Assembly: GCA_017311185.1 (NCBI GenBank)
Contig: JAESUZ010001506.1
Location: 248,001-312,000 of the forward strand
DNA from: Proteles cristata cristata
Taxonomy: Eukaryota; Chordata; Mammalia; Carnivora; Hyaenidae
Direction: 5' to 3'
Length of the DNA stretch: 64,000 nucleotides
Both the position numbers and the translations under genes were made by a program. Numbering within the stretch: the stretch's first letter is position 1; each line of letters starts with the position of its first letter. Shown here in pieces: positions 33,571-45,639 of the stretch. Below the pieces are notes generated by a model that worked only from the letters and a program-made list of their open reading frames with translations, was not told where the DNA came from and ran no database searches.

Positions 33571-35645
33571 TTACAACCCAGCCAAATCTCCCCATCGTTG
33601 CCCTTTTTTTGATGCTATATGTTCTCCTTATTTAATCCATGGGCTAAGTGATTATCTGGGTCTGGGGATTTAAGTTGGATTGTCAAAGAGACTAGGCATG
33701 GACAAGTCAGATACCACCACCCCACCATGCCTCATTAAATAGCTACCTCCTGGAGGCACAGATAATACCATTCGGTATGGTAGGGACTAAACACAGCCAC
33801 ATCCAGAGACCTGTGCTGAAAAGGCACAAAGAAATGGTCTCAGGAATAATACCAGATTCCATCTCTATTCTGTTATCAAAAAGAGAGTGAGGCCAAGAAA
33901 TATAAGTGCCGGAGTCCACAGAAAACCTAAAAATATGTCTCTCTGAGTGCTTCTCCTTCTGGGTCTGGCCTGGGTGTATTTCATGGAAAGACAATCTGTC
34001 TGTTTCTAATCCACTTACATTTAATTTATTAAAACATTTTGGGCCAGAGTTATTTGAGTCCCAAAAAGCATTATGACTCTCTTTTACAAGACTTTTAAAA
34101 ATCTATTTCCTTTGAACAAAGAAGTTCTATTTGCCTCAAGTGGTTTGACCAAAACCTCAAAAAAAGTAAAATTGCTTCTAAATTTGGAACTAAAGATACT
34201 TAAGCCCATTCTAAACTCCATAAACACTCTTGTCTCCGGCACTTGAACACACTCAGGCTGTCTAACCACATGGGGGTCAGCTGGACCCCTCAAATGCTGA
34301 GCACCAAACAAACGTGAAATAGCATGATCTGAATGGGGTTTAACGCTAAAAGGCAGACGAATGGCCACTCACTAGCTTCATGGCCTCCACTCATCCATTT
34401 CCTGTCTCTGTGCCTTGGCGTTCCATTCTCTTAAATAGAAACAGTGTTTATGTTCTTAGTCCACAGGGTGTCCAAGGATCAAAAGTGAGAATATACAGAA
34501 AGGCTTCAGCACATGTAAAGGATCATCTCCATTATTGCCATCGCTACAAACTCTACAATAAGAAAGTAGAAATAATCAAACTGGGATGGCTAGTGGCTTA
34601 ACCAAAATTAAGAAGATCAATTTTCCAAGTTCATAGTAAAGATTGGCCATGCCAAAAAGATTGGCTCAAAGATCTCTGTTTACAGATGTCAGCAAAACTC
34701 AACTCTCAGGGTGTAGCCCGTGTGCCCATCACTATGGCAATGGGTTGACATGAGAGCATGCGTTTGTGTGTTCAAGAGTCTAAAATAGTCACAGCATAAA
34801 TTGTGAACAAATTATCCAAATAAATCTGACTCCTGCCCCTCAAGCCCAGCAATAAATATGTGTTAGGCAAAGCTTACACAAAACCTTTCCTTGAATTTGA
34901 TCATGATGTAATTTTTATTGCAGGCTCAAATAGGGAAGGTTAATGATAGAGCAAATGTGAAGGGAAAGAAGCTAATTTGGGTGAAACATTAGCTTGTTCA
35001 ACTTTCAGACCACAGCAGAAAATATGACGGTTAATTTCGCGTCTTTGTGCGGACCAATGCACAGAACTGCAATGGTTTGAAAATGAACTAGCAAATGAAG
35101 AATTAAGTCTTCCAAATACTCAGAAACAATTTGTTCATTTTATTAAAAATGTATAGCAACATATATTATTCACTGACTCAAGTGACATATTTTCCCGTCA
35201 GGAAAACCAAATTGCAAGAATTACATTTGTTTCCCAATGTATTCTATGGGACGGTGCCAAAATGCAAGCTTATGGGTAGGAAACTTCATATCCAGAGTAG
35301 ATTTTCCACATGTCACTGCTGGTTGAAGGCAGCTCCCCAAAGAGGCAGTGTCTGCTCCTGGGAATCACTAAGGGCAACAGGAATGCCAAATGGGGATTTT
35401 GTTAGGAAGATTCTCCCTTGTCAACTTTTCTGAAGTTTATCCTTTCCAACTGATCCGAAACTCAGACCAGCTGGTGAGGGCAGAGCAGTCGGTGATATTT
35501 ATTCCTAAGAGTTGGAATAAAGAAAAGCAAAGGTAAATCAGGAATCCTTTCCTCCAGGAGCCTCAGAGAGCTAAGAGAAAGCATCTCCCCTTCCAGTCAG
35601 TGCTTTAAACTGGGGCAAGCAGGCTTTCTCTTAGAAGGTTGGATG
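33571..35645. other. unassigned non-coding DNA
   Basis: A 2-kb repeat-poor stretch. Frames on either strand stay below about 100 codons and none resembles a known protein. I see no splice-bounded exon, RNA gene or CpG island. Such stretches are candidates for conserved non-coding sequence, but only alignment can show it. Confidence 0.4.
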
Positions 35646-35649
35646 ATTA

Positions 35650-36033
35650 GTATTTTAGTTTATATGGGCCAAGAACCAGATAGAGGCTATTCTATAGTTA
35701 CCTAAAAACCATTTTAAATGGAATCATTCAAAATACAAAAATCATTAATTTGTAGAGCACACAAAAACAGACACCAGGGGGCGCCTGGTGGCTCAGTTGG
35801 TTAAGCATCAGACTTCAGTTCCAGCCATGATCCTATGGTTGGTGAGTTCAAGCCCCGTGTCAGACTTTGTGCTGACAGCTTGGAGCCTGGAGCCTACTTT
35901 ATATTCTTCCTCTCTCTCTGCCCCTTCTCTGTTCGCACTGTCTCTCTCTCTCAAAAAGTAAATTAAAAAAATTAAAAAAAAAAAAGACAGACACCAGGCC
36001 AGATTTCGCCTACGGCTGTAGTTTGCTAACCTC
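35650..36033 (-). mobile_element. hAT-type DNA transposon remnant, split by a SINE
   Basis: 'gtttatatgggccaagaacc' and 'aaaaaccattttaaatggaa' left of the SINE, and 'gccagatttcgcctacggct' plus 'gtagtttgctaacct' right of it, belong to one familiar mammalian non-autonomous hAT element in reverse. The same family recurs forward at 57763-58050. Confidence 0.6.
35767..35998 (+). mobile_element. felid tRNA-Lys SINE with perfect TSD
   Basis: SINE from 35777 (GGGGGCGCCTGGTGGCTCAG, lacking one G of the usual head) to an A-rich tail ending at 35985. The exact 12-bp TSD ACAGACACCAGG lies at 35767-35778 and 35987-35998. It interrupts a hAT remnant. Confidence 0.94.
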
Positions 36034-36039
36034 AAAGTA

Positions 36040-37734
36040 TAAGTTGATATGCATGTTTTAAAATCTGAACTGCTAAGGCAACTTTATACGATAGCGTAAT
36101 GCTTTGAAATAGTGAATTATTCTTTTTCTTTGTTCCCCACTGTTCCCTCAGCCTTTTCTCTATTCAATTAAGTCCATCCTGAGCTCATTGCCTCAGGACA
36201 AGATAAGAAATAAACAAGAATCTCTTTCTGGCTTTTGAAGTCTTATAACCTGTCTTAAGTTTTCCCCACCATGGAGAGACGAGAGAAAGAACCTTGTTTA
36301 ACAATAGGTGTGGAAGATGAGGTGACGGACCCTGTGACAAAGCTCCCCAGCTGAGCACAATGAAAGTCCTCAGCAGGTGGATGGGGGCAGAGGGACACGC
36401 CTGAACACTGGTACTCGGACATGTGGCTGGCAGGGCGCTGTTACAAAGGGCAGCAAGCACCAGTGTTTCCATTCCATCTCAGGCTGAGGGCCAGCAGAGG
36501 GATAAGAGATCTCTGAGCCCCCTGGCTGCATAGCATCTGAGAATAGATGAATCCTGGGCCCCAGAGAGTGAATAGAGGCCCAGAAAAATAACAGGACATC
36601 AGAGAAAAGGTGACTTCTCAGTGGGCTGAGCAAATCAAGCCTAAGACCACCTCACAAAATACCCTCCATGCCAGATGGACACAGGAACAGCAGAAAGATA
36701 CCCCACCATTGTAGAGTAGCAACGACATAGGCCCAGTGGCTGGAGGAGAAAGAGTTGGGTGGGAGGGGACCTCGAACATGGAAATAGGGATGACTCAGCA
36801 GCGAGCTCTATGGATGCAGAACAACACTCAGACTCTGGATGAGGGACACAAACCTGGGTGCCAGCATGCCAGTGGGAGGGTGGCAATCGAAGACCAGAAG
36901 ACGGGGCAGCCCCTGTAGATGCCAGCACAGAGACGTGAGAGACCATATGGGAGAGACCATATGGGACTACCCATGCCTTGCCCTCTTCCGCTCCCCCAAA
37001 TCTGACATAGCTCCAAAGGGAGAAGCTGATGCTTCTCCAAACAGAAGCGGCTTGATTCAGAAACTGAGTATGGGCGATAGTTGTCTACAGCTATACAGCT
37101 TCCCTACCGGAGTGGGAGGACTAGAATTCCTAATCTCTAAAGTGGCTAGTGAAAAAAAGCAATGGTCTGAAATGAGATCCAGCTCCGCTACTAACTGTAT
37201 CTGATAAACTATGGCCCCACTGAGCCCTGGTTTTCTGATGTGTTAAAAAGAAATTGTCCAGATAATGGATGTCAAAGAGGTTTATTCTTTGTGAGCTACA
37301 TTCGATAAATGGTAGCTGTTAATTAGCACACTGAGCTGAAGAGGCTTCTGGGGTTGTGTGTGGGTTCTGCAGGAAAGGGCACCATCATCCGTTACTGATG
37401 CTTCCCACAGGTAAGGGAGGAAGAGTGAAGGATGGTGGCAGACACAACACATTTGTCCTTGTTCTGGGCAGCTAGCTACATGATCTCCAAGGTGCTTTCT
37501 AATTCAGAAAGTCAGCAGGTTTTCAAAATGCCTGACACCCAGGAGTTGTTCCAGGAATTTTTCTTGAGAAAAATTTCCAGACTGTCCAGGTAGCCTTGGC
37601 AAAAAACCAGGGTCAGACAGGTGATGGTGCTGGCCCTGGCACAGCGGGGAGACCCCGCGGACCTGCACACTCGCTTCTCCATGCCAAAACTCATTGTGCA
37701 CTGGGACGAGGACAGAACGTGGACTCTGCTTCTT
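36040..37734. other. unassigned non-coding DNA
   Basis: No repeat family or gene recognised. Contains a 14-bp tandem duplication 'gagaccatatggga' at about 36939-36966. The frames at 36641-37204 overlap on both strands. Confidence 0.4.
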
Positions 37735-37862
37735 TAAAGCTGAGTCACCTGGCCTCTCTGTGCCTCACTGTGCTTCTTCGACCCTCAGCACCAGAGACTG
37801 TCAGGAAGATCAGAAGATGTGGAACACACCCATCACACAGCAGGCACTCAATAAATGCCCAT
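37735..37862 (+). mobile_element. MIR SINE fragment
   Basis: 'gagtcacctggcctctctgt', 'gcctcactgtgcttc' and 'gcaggcactcaataaatgcc' preserve the middle and 3' parts of MIR in forward orientation. Confidence 0.65.
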
Positions 37863-38006
37863 TCCCCTCTGTCTCACACTGGGGATTGCATTTGCCAACA
37901 AAATGGCAGTCTACCTTTTCTCTCTGAATATGAAAAACGCTGGTCTGTAGAAAAATTCTTCTTAGGCTTTCAAAGCACAGAAAGTTCACTGTAATTCTTT
38001 TTAGTT

Positions 38007-38240
38007 GTTTTCCTTTTAATGTTTTTTTTTTTTAATTTATTTCTGAGAGAGAGACAGATACAGAGACAGTGTGAGCAGGGGAGGGTCAGAGAGAGAGAGA
38101 GATACAGATTCTCAAATAGGCTCCAGGCTCTGAGCTAGCTGTCAGCACAGAGCCCGACGCAGGGCTCGAACCCACAAAGCACTAGATCATGACCTGAGCC
38201 GAAGTCGGACGCTTAACTGACTCAGCCACTCAGGCGCCCC
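38007..38240 (-). mobile_element. felid tRNA-Lys SINE, reverse
   Basis: T-rich tail from about 38007, GA-rich stretch, 'gcccgacgcagggctcgaac' B-box region and head 'gccactcaggcgcccc' ending at 38240. Flanks 'tttagttgtttt' and 'ttaagttggtttt' are a likely imperfect TSD. Confidence 0.92.
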
Positions 38241-38445
38241 TTAAGTTGGTTTTGACTCTCACATCAGAATTACATAGGGAGCTTTCTAGGAAAGCTGATT
38301 GCCAGACACGGCCTTAGATGTAAAGAATAGGAATCTTCGTGTGTGGGGCCTGGGAGGCCATGTGTTACCACGATTCTGACAGCCACTAGCATCCGAGACC
38401 ACCATTTCAGGAGGCACTTATAACCGCCTACCCCTCAAACTACAA

Positions 38446-38702
38446 GGTTCCTCCTTTCCATCTCCTCAGGAGGCCTTACCTGAACACCCCCTACCCATGC
38501 CTCCTCCTCCCGCTCCTTCATTTTTACTTCCATGACACCTACTTACCATTTATCTTGCCAACCATGTATTTTCCTTATCTGTTTGTCCTACCCCACTCCA
38601 TCCTGAATGTCAGCTACGCAAAGGCAGGCCTCTTTGTTCACTGCCGCACCCCCAGGGCTGAGACCAGCAGCTGGCACACAGTGGACACTCAGTAAATACT
38701 AA
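38446..38702 (+). mobile_element. LINE L2 3' region
   Basis: 'aggccttacctgaacacccc', 'gaatgtcagctacgcaaagg', 'ctttgttcactgccgcaccc' and 'cacacagtggacactcagta' are the L2 3' end in forward orientation. Confidence 0.85.
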
Positions 38703-39468
38703 GACAGTAGTTTTGCTGTGGCCCATATTCTCATTCAACTAAAGGCCGCTCCAAAGGGAAGGTCAAAGAAAGGTAGTCTGTTGAAGGTTGTATAATGACA
38801 TGGTTAAAAACACACTATCCTGGAAATTTTAAGTACTGATCCAGTAATTTTTCAATAGGAGGAGGAAGTAGCTGATCTTCCCTAAGATCCCTCCAACCTT
38901 GACAATCTTCTCAATAAACAGCTAATCTATGCTTTGGTTTTTCAGCTCTTTGGTTGGGTGAAGAGTGAGACATGTCCTAACTCCAGGCGCACAGGAAAGG
39001 CCTGTGATTCCCCGACCCGGTCACTCACAAGATCCCTGTGTTTGTTGGCTTCCCAGCGATAAGCTCTGCTTGCACTGGTCTGCCTGCTCCTTTGTCCATG
39101 CCCTTGACAGACAAGACTAAGCCGGGCACCACCCTCCCGTGCCTCTGAAAAAATGAGGGTGTGGTTACAAGCATCTGGAGATGAGGGGGGAGAATGTTAT
39201 TTAGCAAAAGAGACGCATCATTATTTTCTTACACCAGGATCATGTTTCATTTAGCTGACTTGGCTCCACAGTTAAAGAGCAACCCCCCAGGCAAATAATA
39301 CAATTAAGCAAATGGAGAGGAGATTTAGTAACAATAAATTCCATAGAAGAGGCCATTCTTTTGTGTGCAGTTTTAAAAGGAGCCAAGCATTTAGAAGGAT
39401 CAATCACCCTGAATCTCAACCCCTCAAACATTATATAGAAACTGCTAGTAAAAACTGATGAGGATTTG

Positions 39469-39470
<2 letters not shown>
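38703..39470. other. unassigned non-coding DNA
   Basis: Nothing recognised. Confidence 0.4.

Positions 39471-39505
<35 letters not shown>
39471..39505. repeat. (CA)n microsatellite
   Basis: About 17 uninterrupted AC units, so probably polymorphic in length. Confidence 0.98.
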
Positions 39506-39507
<2 letters not shown>

Positions 39508-40129
39508 CATGTATTAGGCCTAAACATACTTTCTTTTTTTACAGTCCGATAACTAAAAGATAATTATAAAACTAGGCTTAGGATACACATAGAATTCAGG
39601 CCAGAATAGAAAACAAACTACAGGAATAAAATCTATCTGAGAGCCAGTCAGGGAGGGAGAAGAAACCCAGGAACAGAGCTCTGTGTTAGCGCAGATGAAG
39701 GATTGAATTGGCCACCAGGAGACCTAAATCATCATGTCACCATGCATATTCTGGGTAATTGTAGGCAGGATGATGACTTTTGTGGGTTTCTATTTCTCTC
39801 CATCTAGAACAAGCTGCTCGAACCCCATCACACTGTATTTACCACCTCCAAGCCCCACTTGCACTGCTATTTACTAACTGCTTTCACAGAAGTTAAGTCT
39901 TTTTTATGTGTATATAGTCACACACTGGGGAAGGAAATGAGTATTTATTATTCTATTTGTTGTACTTTGCTACAGCTTGTATGTATCTCAAAATAAACAT
40001 ATTTACTTGGAAAGAAAATTATTCCACTAATCTAAAAGGAAAGCTAGAATCACTGGTCTTAAAATAGAAGGTTAATGACAAAAATAAGTACAATGGACTC
40101 CTGCTTTTTACTAGGACAGACAAGTATGC
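39506..40129. other. unassigned non-coding DNA
   Basis: AT-rich; nothing recognised. Confidence 0.4.
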
Positions 40130-40937
40130 TTCAGAGCAACCCCTTTGCCAAGAACAACTAAAAAAATCTGGATAAAATATATAAAATGTAAAAATAAAGA
40201 CAAAGAACTTCTGTTTGAAGTCCTTGGGGAGATCCTATAAGCAGCTAGGACCTGAAGAGCCAAGAGCCCAGAGAGAATATCTCCAGTACCACCCATCCAT
40301 TGCTGCCCTCCACGGATTTGTGGATTTGTACATTTCATAGGACCCAGAGGCTCAAAAGTCAATGGTCAGTCCCATGATAACAGAAATTGAGGTATATGGC
40401 CCACCAAAGAGAAGAGCCCTGGTAAATATTTCAAACTTCCAATTGGAGCCAGGCAAGTGCTATACATCAGAAGTGGATGTGAAGTGGAAACAGGTCAATC
40501 CTTACAAAGACTAAAACCACGTTTCAAGCCATTTCAAACACCGATTAAATCACATGACCTGCTAGTATTCTAAATACCTGACAGAAGCAAAATAAAATGC
40601 AATTCTCTCGAAGAAGATAATATAATCCAAAGCTTCATATTGGCTCTGCAATGTGTCATGTACTATGTCCAGCACTGACCAAAAATTACCAGGCATGCCA
40701 AGAGACACCACCAAATAACTAAAACCAAGAAAAAAAAAGCACAGACTCATAAGTGAGCCACATAGAGTTATCAAATGCAGACTCCAAAATATCCATGACT
40801 AATAAGTTCAAGAAAGTCAAGGATAAGACAGAGAATTTTACAACAACGACACTCTTTACAAAATGAAAAATGCAACTCTAGAATTGAAATACACAATCAC
40901 CAAAAAACAAGAGCACACTGGATTGGGTTTATGAATA
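40130..40937 (+). mobile_element. ancient L1 5' region (L1M type)
   Basis: The end of this segment ('ctctagaattgaaatacaca', 'actggattgggttt') matches the conserved region just before or within ORF1 of old L1s, and the stretch before it has the same order. Diverged and non-coding. Confidence 0.65.
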
Positions 40938-41562
40938 ACTAAACAATGCACAAATGACCAATAAACATAAAAGGGGTATTCCATCCCATTAATCATCAGA
41001 GAAATGTAAATCTACAAAATCAAAACCACAGTAAGATATAACTACACACATACAAGAATGGCTGAGAACTGTGTACCTAACAGAAATGCATAGCTGTGCA
41101 CAGGAATGTCCATAGCCTCTTGTAACTACCAACCAAAAACTTGAAACATCCACCATAAAATGGGTAAATTGTGATATACTAATATAGTGGAATAATAAAC
41201 AGCTATGAAAAATAATTAGTGTTATATAAACAGTACAGATGAAACTTTGAAACATAATATGGCCCAAAAGCAGCAAAACACACACACAAAAATGTATAGG
41301 AAGTAATTTAAGTTACATAAATTTCGAGACTGGAAAAGGTTACCTAAACAAAGTACTAGAAGTCAAAATTGTGGCCTCTTTTGTTGGAGGTTGGCAGGGG
41401 GAGACACAGAAAAGAAGAGTGCTGAGATATTTCTACTACTTTGTGTCTTAATCAGAGTGGTGGTCATATCCATGTGTTCACCTTGCAAAAGATCATCAGG
41501 CTGTATTCTTAGGTGTCCTTTACTGTATGAATGTATATACACTGATAAATAAGGGTTTTTTT
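40938..41562 (+). mobile_element. ancient L1 3' region (L1ME type)
   Basis: 'attaatcatcagagaaatgt', 'aaccacagtaagatataact' and later 'agtggtggtcatatccatgt' are ORF2 C-terminal and 3'UTR pieces. It abuts the 5' piece above with the middle of the element missing: one internally deleted L1, or two fragments. Confidence 0.65.
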
Positions 41563-42189
41563 AATCAAGCATAAGAGAATATCTGCAATCATCTGAATGC
41601 TTTTAGGAATTATTTGAATCAAGTTAGAGTTATTTGGTGTACTACACTAACATGAGCCCAAAAAAGAAATAGGAGTCCACAAATAAATATGCTTTGGGGG
41701 AAAAAAATACATTTCGTGAATTCAAAACTATGTCATTAAACCCTAGGGAGATCCTGTTGCTTGCTGAGCCCAAGACCTGATCTCTCTTGGTTAAACACGT
41801 AAATAAGCAAGTGTTCAAGAAGCACTTAAGATTTACCACCAAATGGAGATTGCTTCTTGATATATAATGAAACAGGATTGAAAAGGAAATTGCTTTTTCA
41901 AAAAGTAATATGGTCGCACCTATTACCCTGTGTCATCTGAAACTCTTTGGCTAAGCACCAGGGCCCCTCCCCCACACTGTGGGACACGCTGGCTTATTTG
42001 ATCTCAGAGTTCCTTCCCAGATGATCATCTGTGACTTGCTGATAGAAGGCTGCACACTCAACGAACACTATAAATACGGTACTAAACTCGAAAATGGTTT
42101 CAAAGAGGAAGATGGAATCAAGTTCACTGGTTGCAGGATTTATTAAAGTAGGCACAGACATCTATCTATACTTCCGATGATATCATGAC
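41563..42189. other. unassigned non-coding DNA
   Basis: Nothing recognised. Confidence 0.4.
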
Positions 42190-42905
42190 CACCACCCTCC
42201 CCCACGTGTGACAAGCCTGACCTTGAAAAGAGGCTACTCTATTCTATGGGGGTTCCCTCTCTTGCCCACATCTGCACAATCAGCAAAGCCATCAGCTCCA
42301 CTTTCAAAGTATACCTGGAATTCAATCACTCTTCACCATCCTCCCAGTCACCTCCATCCCTCACCTGGTGGCCTCCTAACTGGTCTCTCTACTTTCACTT
42401 CCGTGCTCCTTCAATTTGTAATCAACAGAGCAGCCAGAGTGATTATGGCAAACCCCAAGTCAGACCTTAGTACTCCTTTGTTCAAACCACTCCCCCTCCC
42501 CTGTCTTAGGTAGAGCAAAAGCCAGTATCCTTGCCCTTGACTTGACAGCCCATTGCCTCCCTGACATCACCTCCTACTGCTCTTGCCCTGGTCACTCTGA
42601 CCTAGCCCCAGGGGTCTCATTAATGATCTTCAGCTCTGCTCAACATGCTCCTGCCTCAGGGCCTTGGCACTTGCTGTTCCCTCTGCCTGGAACACTCTAC
42701 AGTAGATATCCCTGGCTCCCTCCCTCAGCCCTTCAATCTTTCCTCACATGTCTCCTGACCAATGAATCCCACTATCCCCCTCTTATGCAAAATTACCCCC
42801 CTCCATTCTCCCAACCCCTATTCCCTGCTTTCTTTTCCGCTTGATATGCATCACCATCTAATATTCTATGTGTTTATCAGTTTACCTTATTGAGAGCTTG
42901 TTGCC
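42190..42905 (+). mobile_element. LINE L2, long 3' fragment
   Basis: The best-preserved L2 here: 'ggtggcctcctaactggtct', 'cagagcagccagagtgatta', 'catgctcctgcctcagggcc', 'tgctgttccctctgcctgga' and 'atatgcatcaccatcta' follow the element in order. The plus frames at 42208-42844 (up to 101 codons) are L2 remnants, not host genes. Confidence 0.9.
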
Positions 42906-43224
42906 CTACCTCTTTATACCAGGAGAGTTTTTGACATGCAAAGCAGACTCAGACTCACAAACTTGAAAAGACACTAACCCCCTTGCAGCTTTAGTGAAGG
43001 AACTATGCCATTGATAAGGATCCACTTGGGTAACAAAGCCCCTTTCTTCCGCTCTTATTGGGCTGATAATGCCAGCGGATAGTAGAGCTGCTGACAAGAA
43101 GCTGCTGTTCAGCCTTCAAACCGTGACATTCCATCCCATCCCACCCTTCCAACTCCAGAGGTCTCTCTGATTTACTGGAGGGAGGAAGCCTTCATTCTTT
43201 CACTCCCTCAGGGTGGGGGAGTAC
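42906..43224. other. unassigned non-coding DNA
   Basis: Nothing recognised. Confidence 0.4.
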
Positions 43225-43365
43225 AGCTGTTCATTCAGCAAATATTTATCAATTTCTATTTATGCGCCAATGAACTACATGCCAAGAACACAGAAGAATC
43301 TGGCATAGCTTCTGCCCAAATGAATCTCACAGTCCAGAGAGCAGAGAGGGAGAAGTGACTCTCAC
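43225..43365 (-). mobile_element. LINE L2 3' end, reverse
   Basis: 'ttcattcagcaaatatttat', 'catgccaagaacacagaaga' and 'atctcacagtccagagagca' are the reverse L2 3' end. Confidence 0.65.
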
Positions 43366-43700
43366 AGCACCCGATTCAACCTACAGAGTTGTGAGGGGCC
43401 TGATAGGCGTCACGTTGCCACCAGCAATTTGTAGGTAATAAAATACTCCCATGTGCAATTATCTCATTTTTATTTGTAATTTAGAGTTACCTGAAGGCTG
43501 TGCCCAGGATGACACCTTCCCACTCTGAGATGTTCCCTGAGAGATAATGACGTATAAGAAATGAAACAACCATGGGGATCCCCAAGGAGCAGGGATGCTC
43601 ATGGAGTGGGGAGGCCATGCACAAGGTCATTGGGGTGCAAACTGGAAACAGGTTGGGAACCTCTGCTAAAAAATTCTTTTCTTTAGATGAGGGAAATTTA
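43366..43700. other. unassigned non-coding DNA
   Basis: Nothing recognised. Confidence 0.4.
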
Positions 43701-43704
43701 AATG

Positions 43705-43907
43705 TTTAATTTTTTAAAATGTTGATTTCATTTTTGAGAAGTAGAGTGAGCGAGCACACTGCAGGGGAGATACAGACAAAGAGGGAGACACAGAATCCCA
43801 AGCAGGCTCCAGGCTCTGAGCTGTTAGCACAGAGCCCAATGCAGGGCTCAAAATCATGACCTGAACCAAAGTCAATGCTTAACCAACTGAACCACCCAGA
43901 TGGCCCC
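43705..43907 (-). mobile_element. diverged felid tRNA-Lys SINE, reverse
   Basis: Tail 'aattttttaaaatgttga', body 'gctccaggctctgagctgtt', head 'gaaccacccagatggcccc'. The B-box region is partly deleted ('gcagggctcaaaatcatgac'). Confidence 0.88.
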
Positions 43908-44215
43908 CTTATTTAAATTTACAGATAGCAGTGATAATGACAGCTGTTACTGCTGGTAACAGGCACATGTAATAGGCACACAGATTAATTTAACTCATTC
44001 AATCCTTACTACAATAAGTGGTGTACACATTAATTTTCCTTTGAGTTTTATTGAGCTGTCATTAACCTACAGCACTGAATAAGTTTAAGGTGTAAAGCAT
44101 AATGATGTGACTTATATACTGCAAAATGATTACCATGATAAATTAATATTATCATCTCTTATCGATGCTTTTTTCTTTGTGATAAGAACTTTCAGGATCT
44201 ACCCTCATATCACTT

Positions 44216-44389
44216 TTTATTTTTAAGTTTATTTATTTATTTTGAGAGAGAGCAAGCATGAGTTGGGGAGGGGTAGAAACAGAAGGAGAGAGAGAATCCC
44301 AATCAGGCTCCACACTCTCAGCACAGAACCCGATGTGGGGCTTCAACTCACAAACAGTGAGATCATGACCTGAACCACCCAGGTACCCA
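44216..44389 (-). mobile_element. felid tRNA-Lys SINE, reverse, internally shortened
   Basis: Tail 'ttatttatttattttgagag', GA-rich part and head 'tgaaccacccaggtaccc'. The region between the B box and the head is shorter than usual. It lies in the L1MA-like element. Confidence 0.88.
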
Positions 44390-44401
44390 TCTTTTAAATA
44401 T

Positions 44402-44866
44402 ACCATACAGCAGGGACATCTGGGTGGCTCGGTCGGTTAAATGTCCAACCCTTGGTTTTGGCTCAGGTCATGATCTCATGGTTTGTGAGTTCAAGCTCCA
44501 CATCAGGCTCTGTGCTAAAGATACAGATCCGGGGCGCCTGGGTGGCTCAGTTGGTTAAGTGTCCGACTTCAGCTCAGGTCATGATCTCATGGTTCGTGGG
44601 TTCAAGCCCTGCATCGGGCTCTGTGATGACAGCTCAGAGCCTGGAGCCTGTTTCGGATTCTGTATCTCCCTAACTCTCTGACCCTCCCCTGCTCACGCTT
44701 TCTGAGAATAAATAAAACATTTTAAAAAAATTAAAGGCACAGAGCCTGCTTAGGATTCTTCCTCTTCTTCTTCTTCTTCTTCTCTCTCTCTCTCTCTCCT
44801 CTTCCTCCCCCAACTCATTCTCTCTCAAAATAAATAAACTTAAAAAATACATACACCATACAGCAG
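44402..44866 (+). mobile_element. felid tRNA-Lys SINE split by a second SINE
   Basis: The 5' half 44413-44530 ('gggacatctgggtggctcgg' onward) and 3' half 44733-44849 ('cacagagcctgcttaggatt' onward) are one SINE. The flanking 12-bp TSD ACCATACAGCAG is exact at 44402-44413 and 44855-44866. A CTTCTT-rich expansion at 44758-44800 replaces the usual CT stretch. Confidence 0.93.
44531..44732 (+). mobile_element. felid tRNA-Lys SINE nested in another SINE
   Basis: Near-consensus head GGGGCGCCTGGGTGGCTCAG and an 'aataaataaaacatttt' tail. Its flanks 'aaagatacagatcc' (44517-44530) and 'aaaggcacagagcc' (44733-44746) are a 14-bp repeat matching at 11 positions. They come from the host SINE's 'cagctcagagcc' region, so this is the younger of the two. 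Confidence 0.92.
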
Positions 44867-45172
44867 CAGTAGCTGTAATCCTCACATTGTCATCATATTC
44901 CCAATTGCATACATTCCAGTTATCTCAGAACTGAAAGTTTGTGCCTTTTGATCACTTGCCTCCAATTCCCCTTCCGTGACCTTTGGCCTCTGATAACCAC
45001 AAATCTGATCTCTTTTTCTAGGACTTTGTTTTGAGATTCCACATATAAGTGAGATCATATGGTTTTTGTCTTTCTCTGACTTATTTCACTTAGCATAATA
45101 CCCTCAAGGTCCATCCATGATATAACAAAGGGCAAAGTCCTTTTTAATGGCTGAATAGTATTCCATAGTGTG

Positions 45173-45639
45173 GCTATCATTCAATCCCACTTTTCAGATG
45201 CAGAAATTGGCACTGGAGGTTATACTGAAGTATCCAACATCATTCAGAGAGTAACAGGTGACTTTGGAATTCAAACCCAGATTTGCCTGAATCTAAACCT
45301 TTGCCTAAAATCCTTCTGGCATGTAAAGTGGCAAATCAAACTGCAAGTCTTTGGAATCAAACTTTACTTTGAAAAGAGATGTGATGCATTTAGGAACCAG
45401 TTTGATGCAACCAAGAACTAATTAACTAAAATAAGGTATGTAAAGTGGGCAGTCCAAGACCTAACCCCCAGTGAGAGCCAGATGGTGGGCAACTTACACA
45501 TTTTTCCCGTTATCACATTAGCCCTTCCTTCCTTCTACCCTCCCGCCCTCCTTCCTTTCCTACTTTTTTTTTTTTTTTTTAATTAAACCAGCTACCACCT
45601 ATTTCTGCCCACCATGAGTCTTCTGGTTGCCTGGACAGT
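45173..45639. other. unassigned DNA ending in CT/T-rich tract
   Basis: Unrecognised, with a CCTTCC-rich stretch and T17 run at about 45520-45583. Confidence 0.45.

Larger units (their letters stand above)
44036..45172 (-). mobile_element. L1MA-like 3'UTR and ORF2 C-terminus, reverse
   Basis: 'gttttattgagctgtcatta', 'taagtttaaggtgtaaagc' and 'gcaaaatgattaccatgat' (left), then after the SINEs 'gatctctttttctaggactt', 'ccacatataagtgagatcat', 'ataccctcaaggtccatcca' and 'tggctgaatagtattccata' match an L1MA-type 3' end in reverse. Three SINEs interrupt it. Confidence 0.85.

Noticed and set aside
42208..42844. Two 100-codon plus frames in a CT-rich region
   Set aside because: The DNA is a well-preserved L2 3' fragment.
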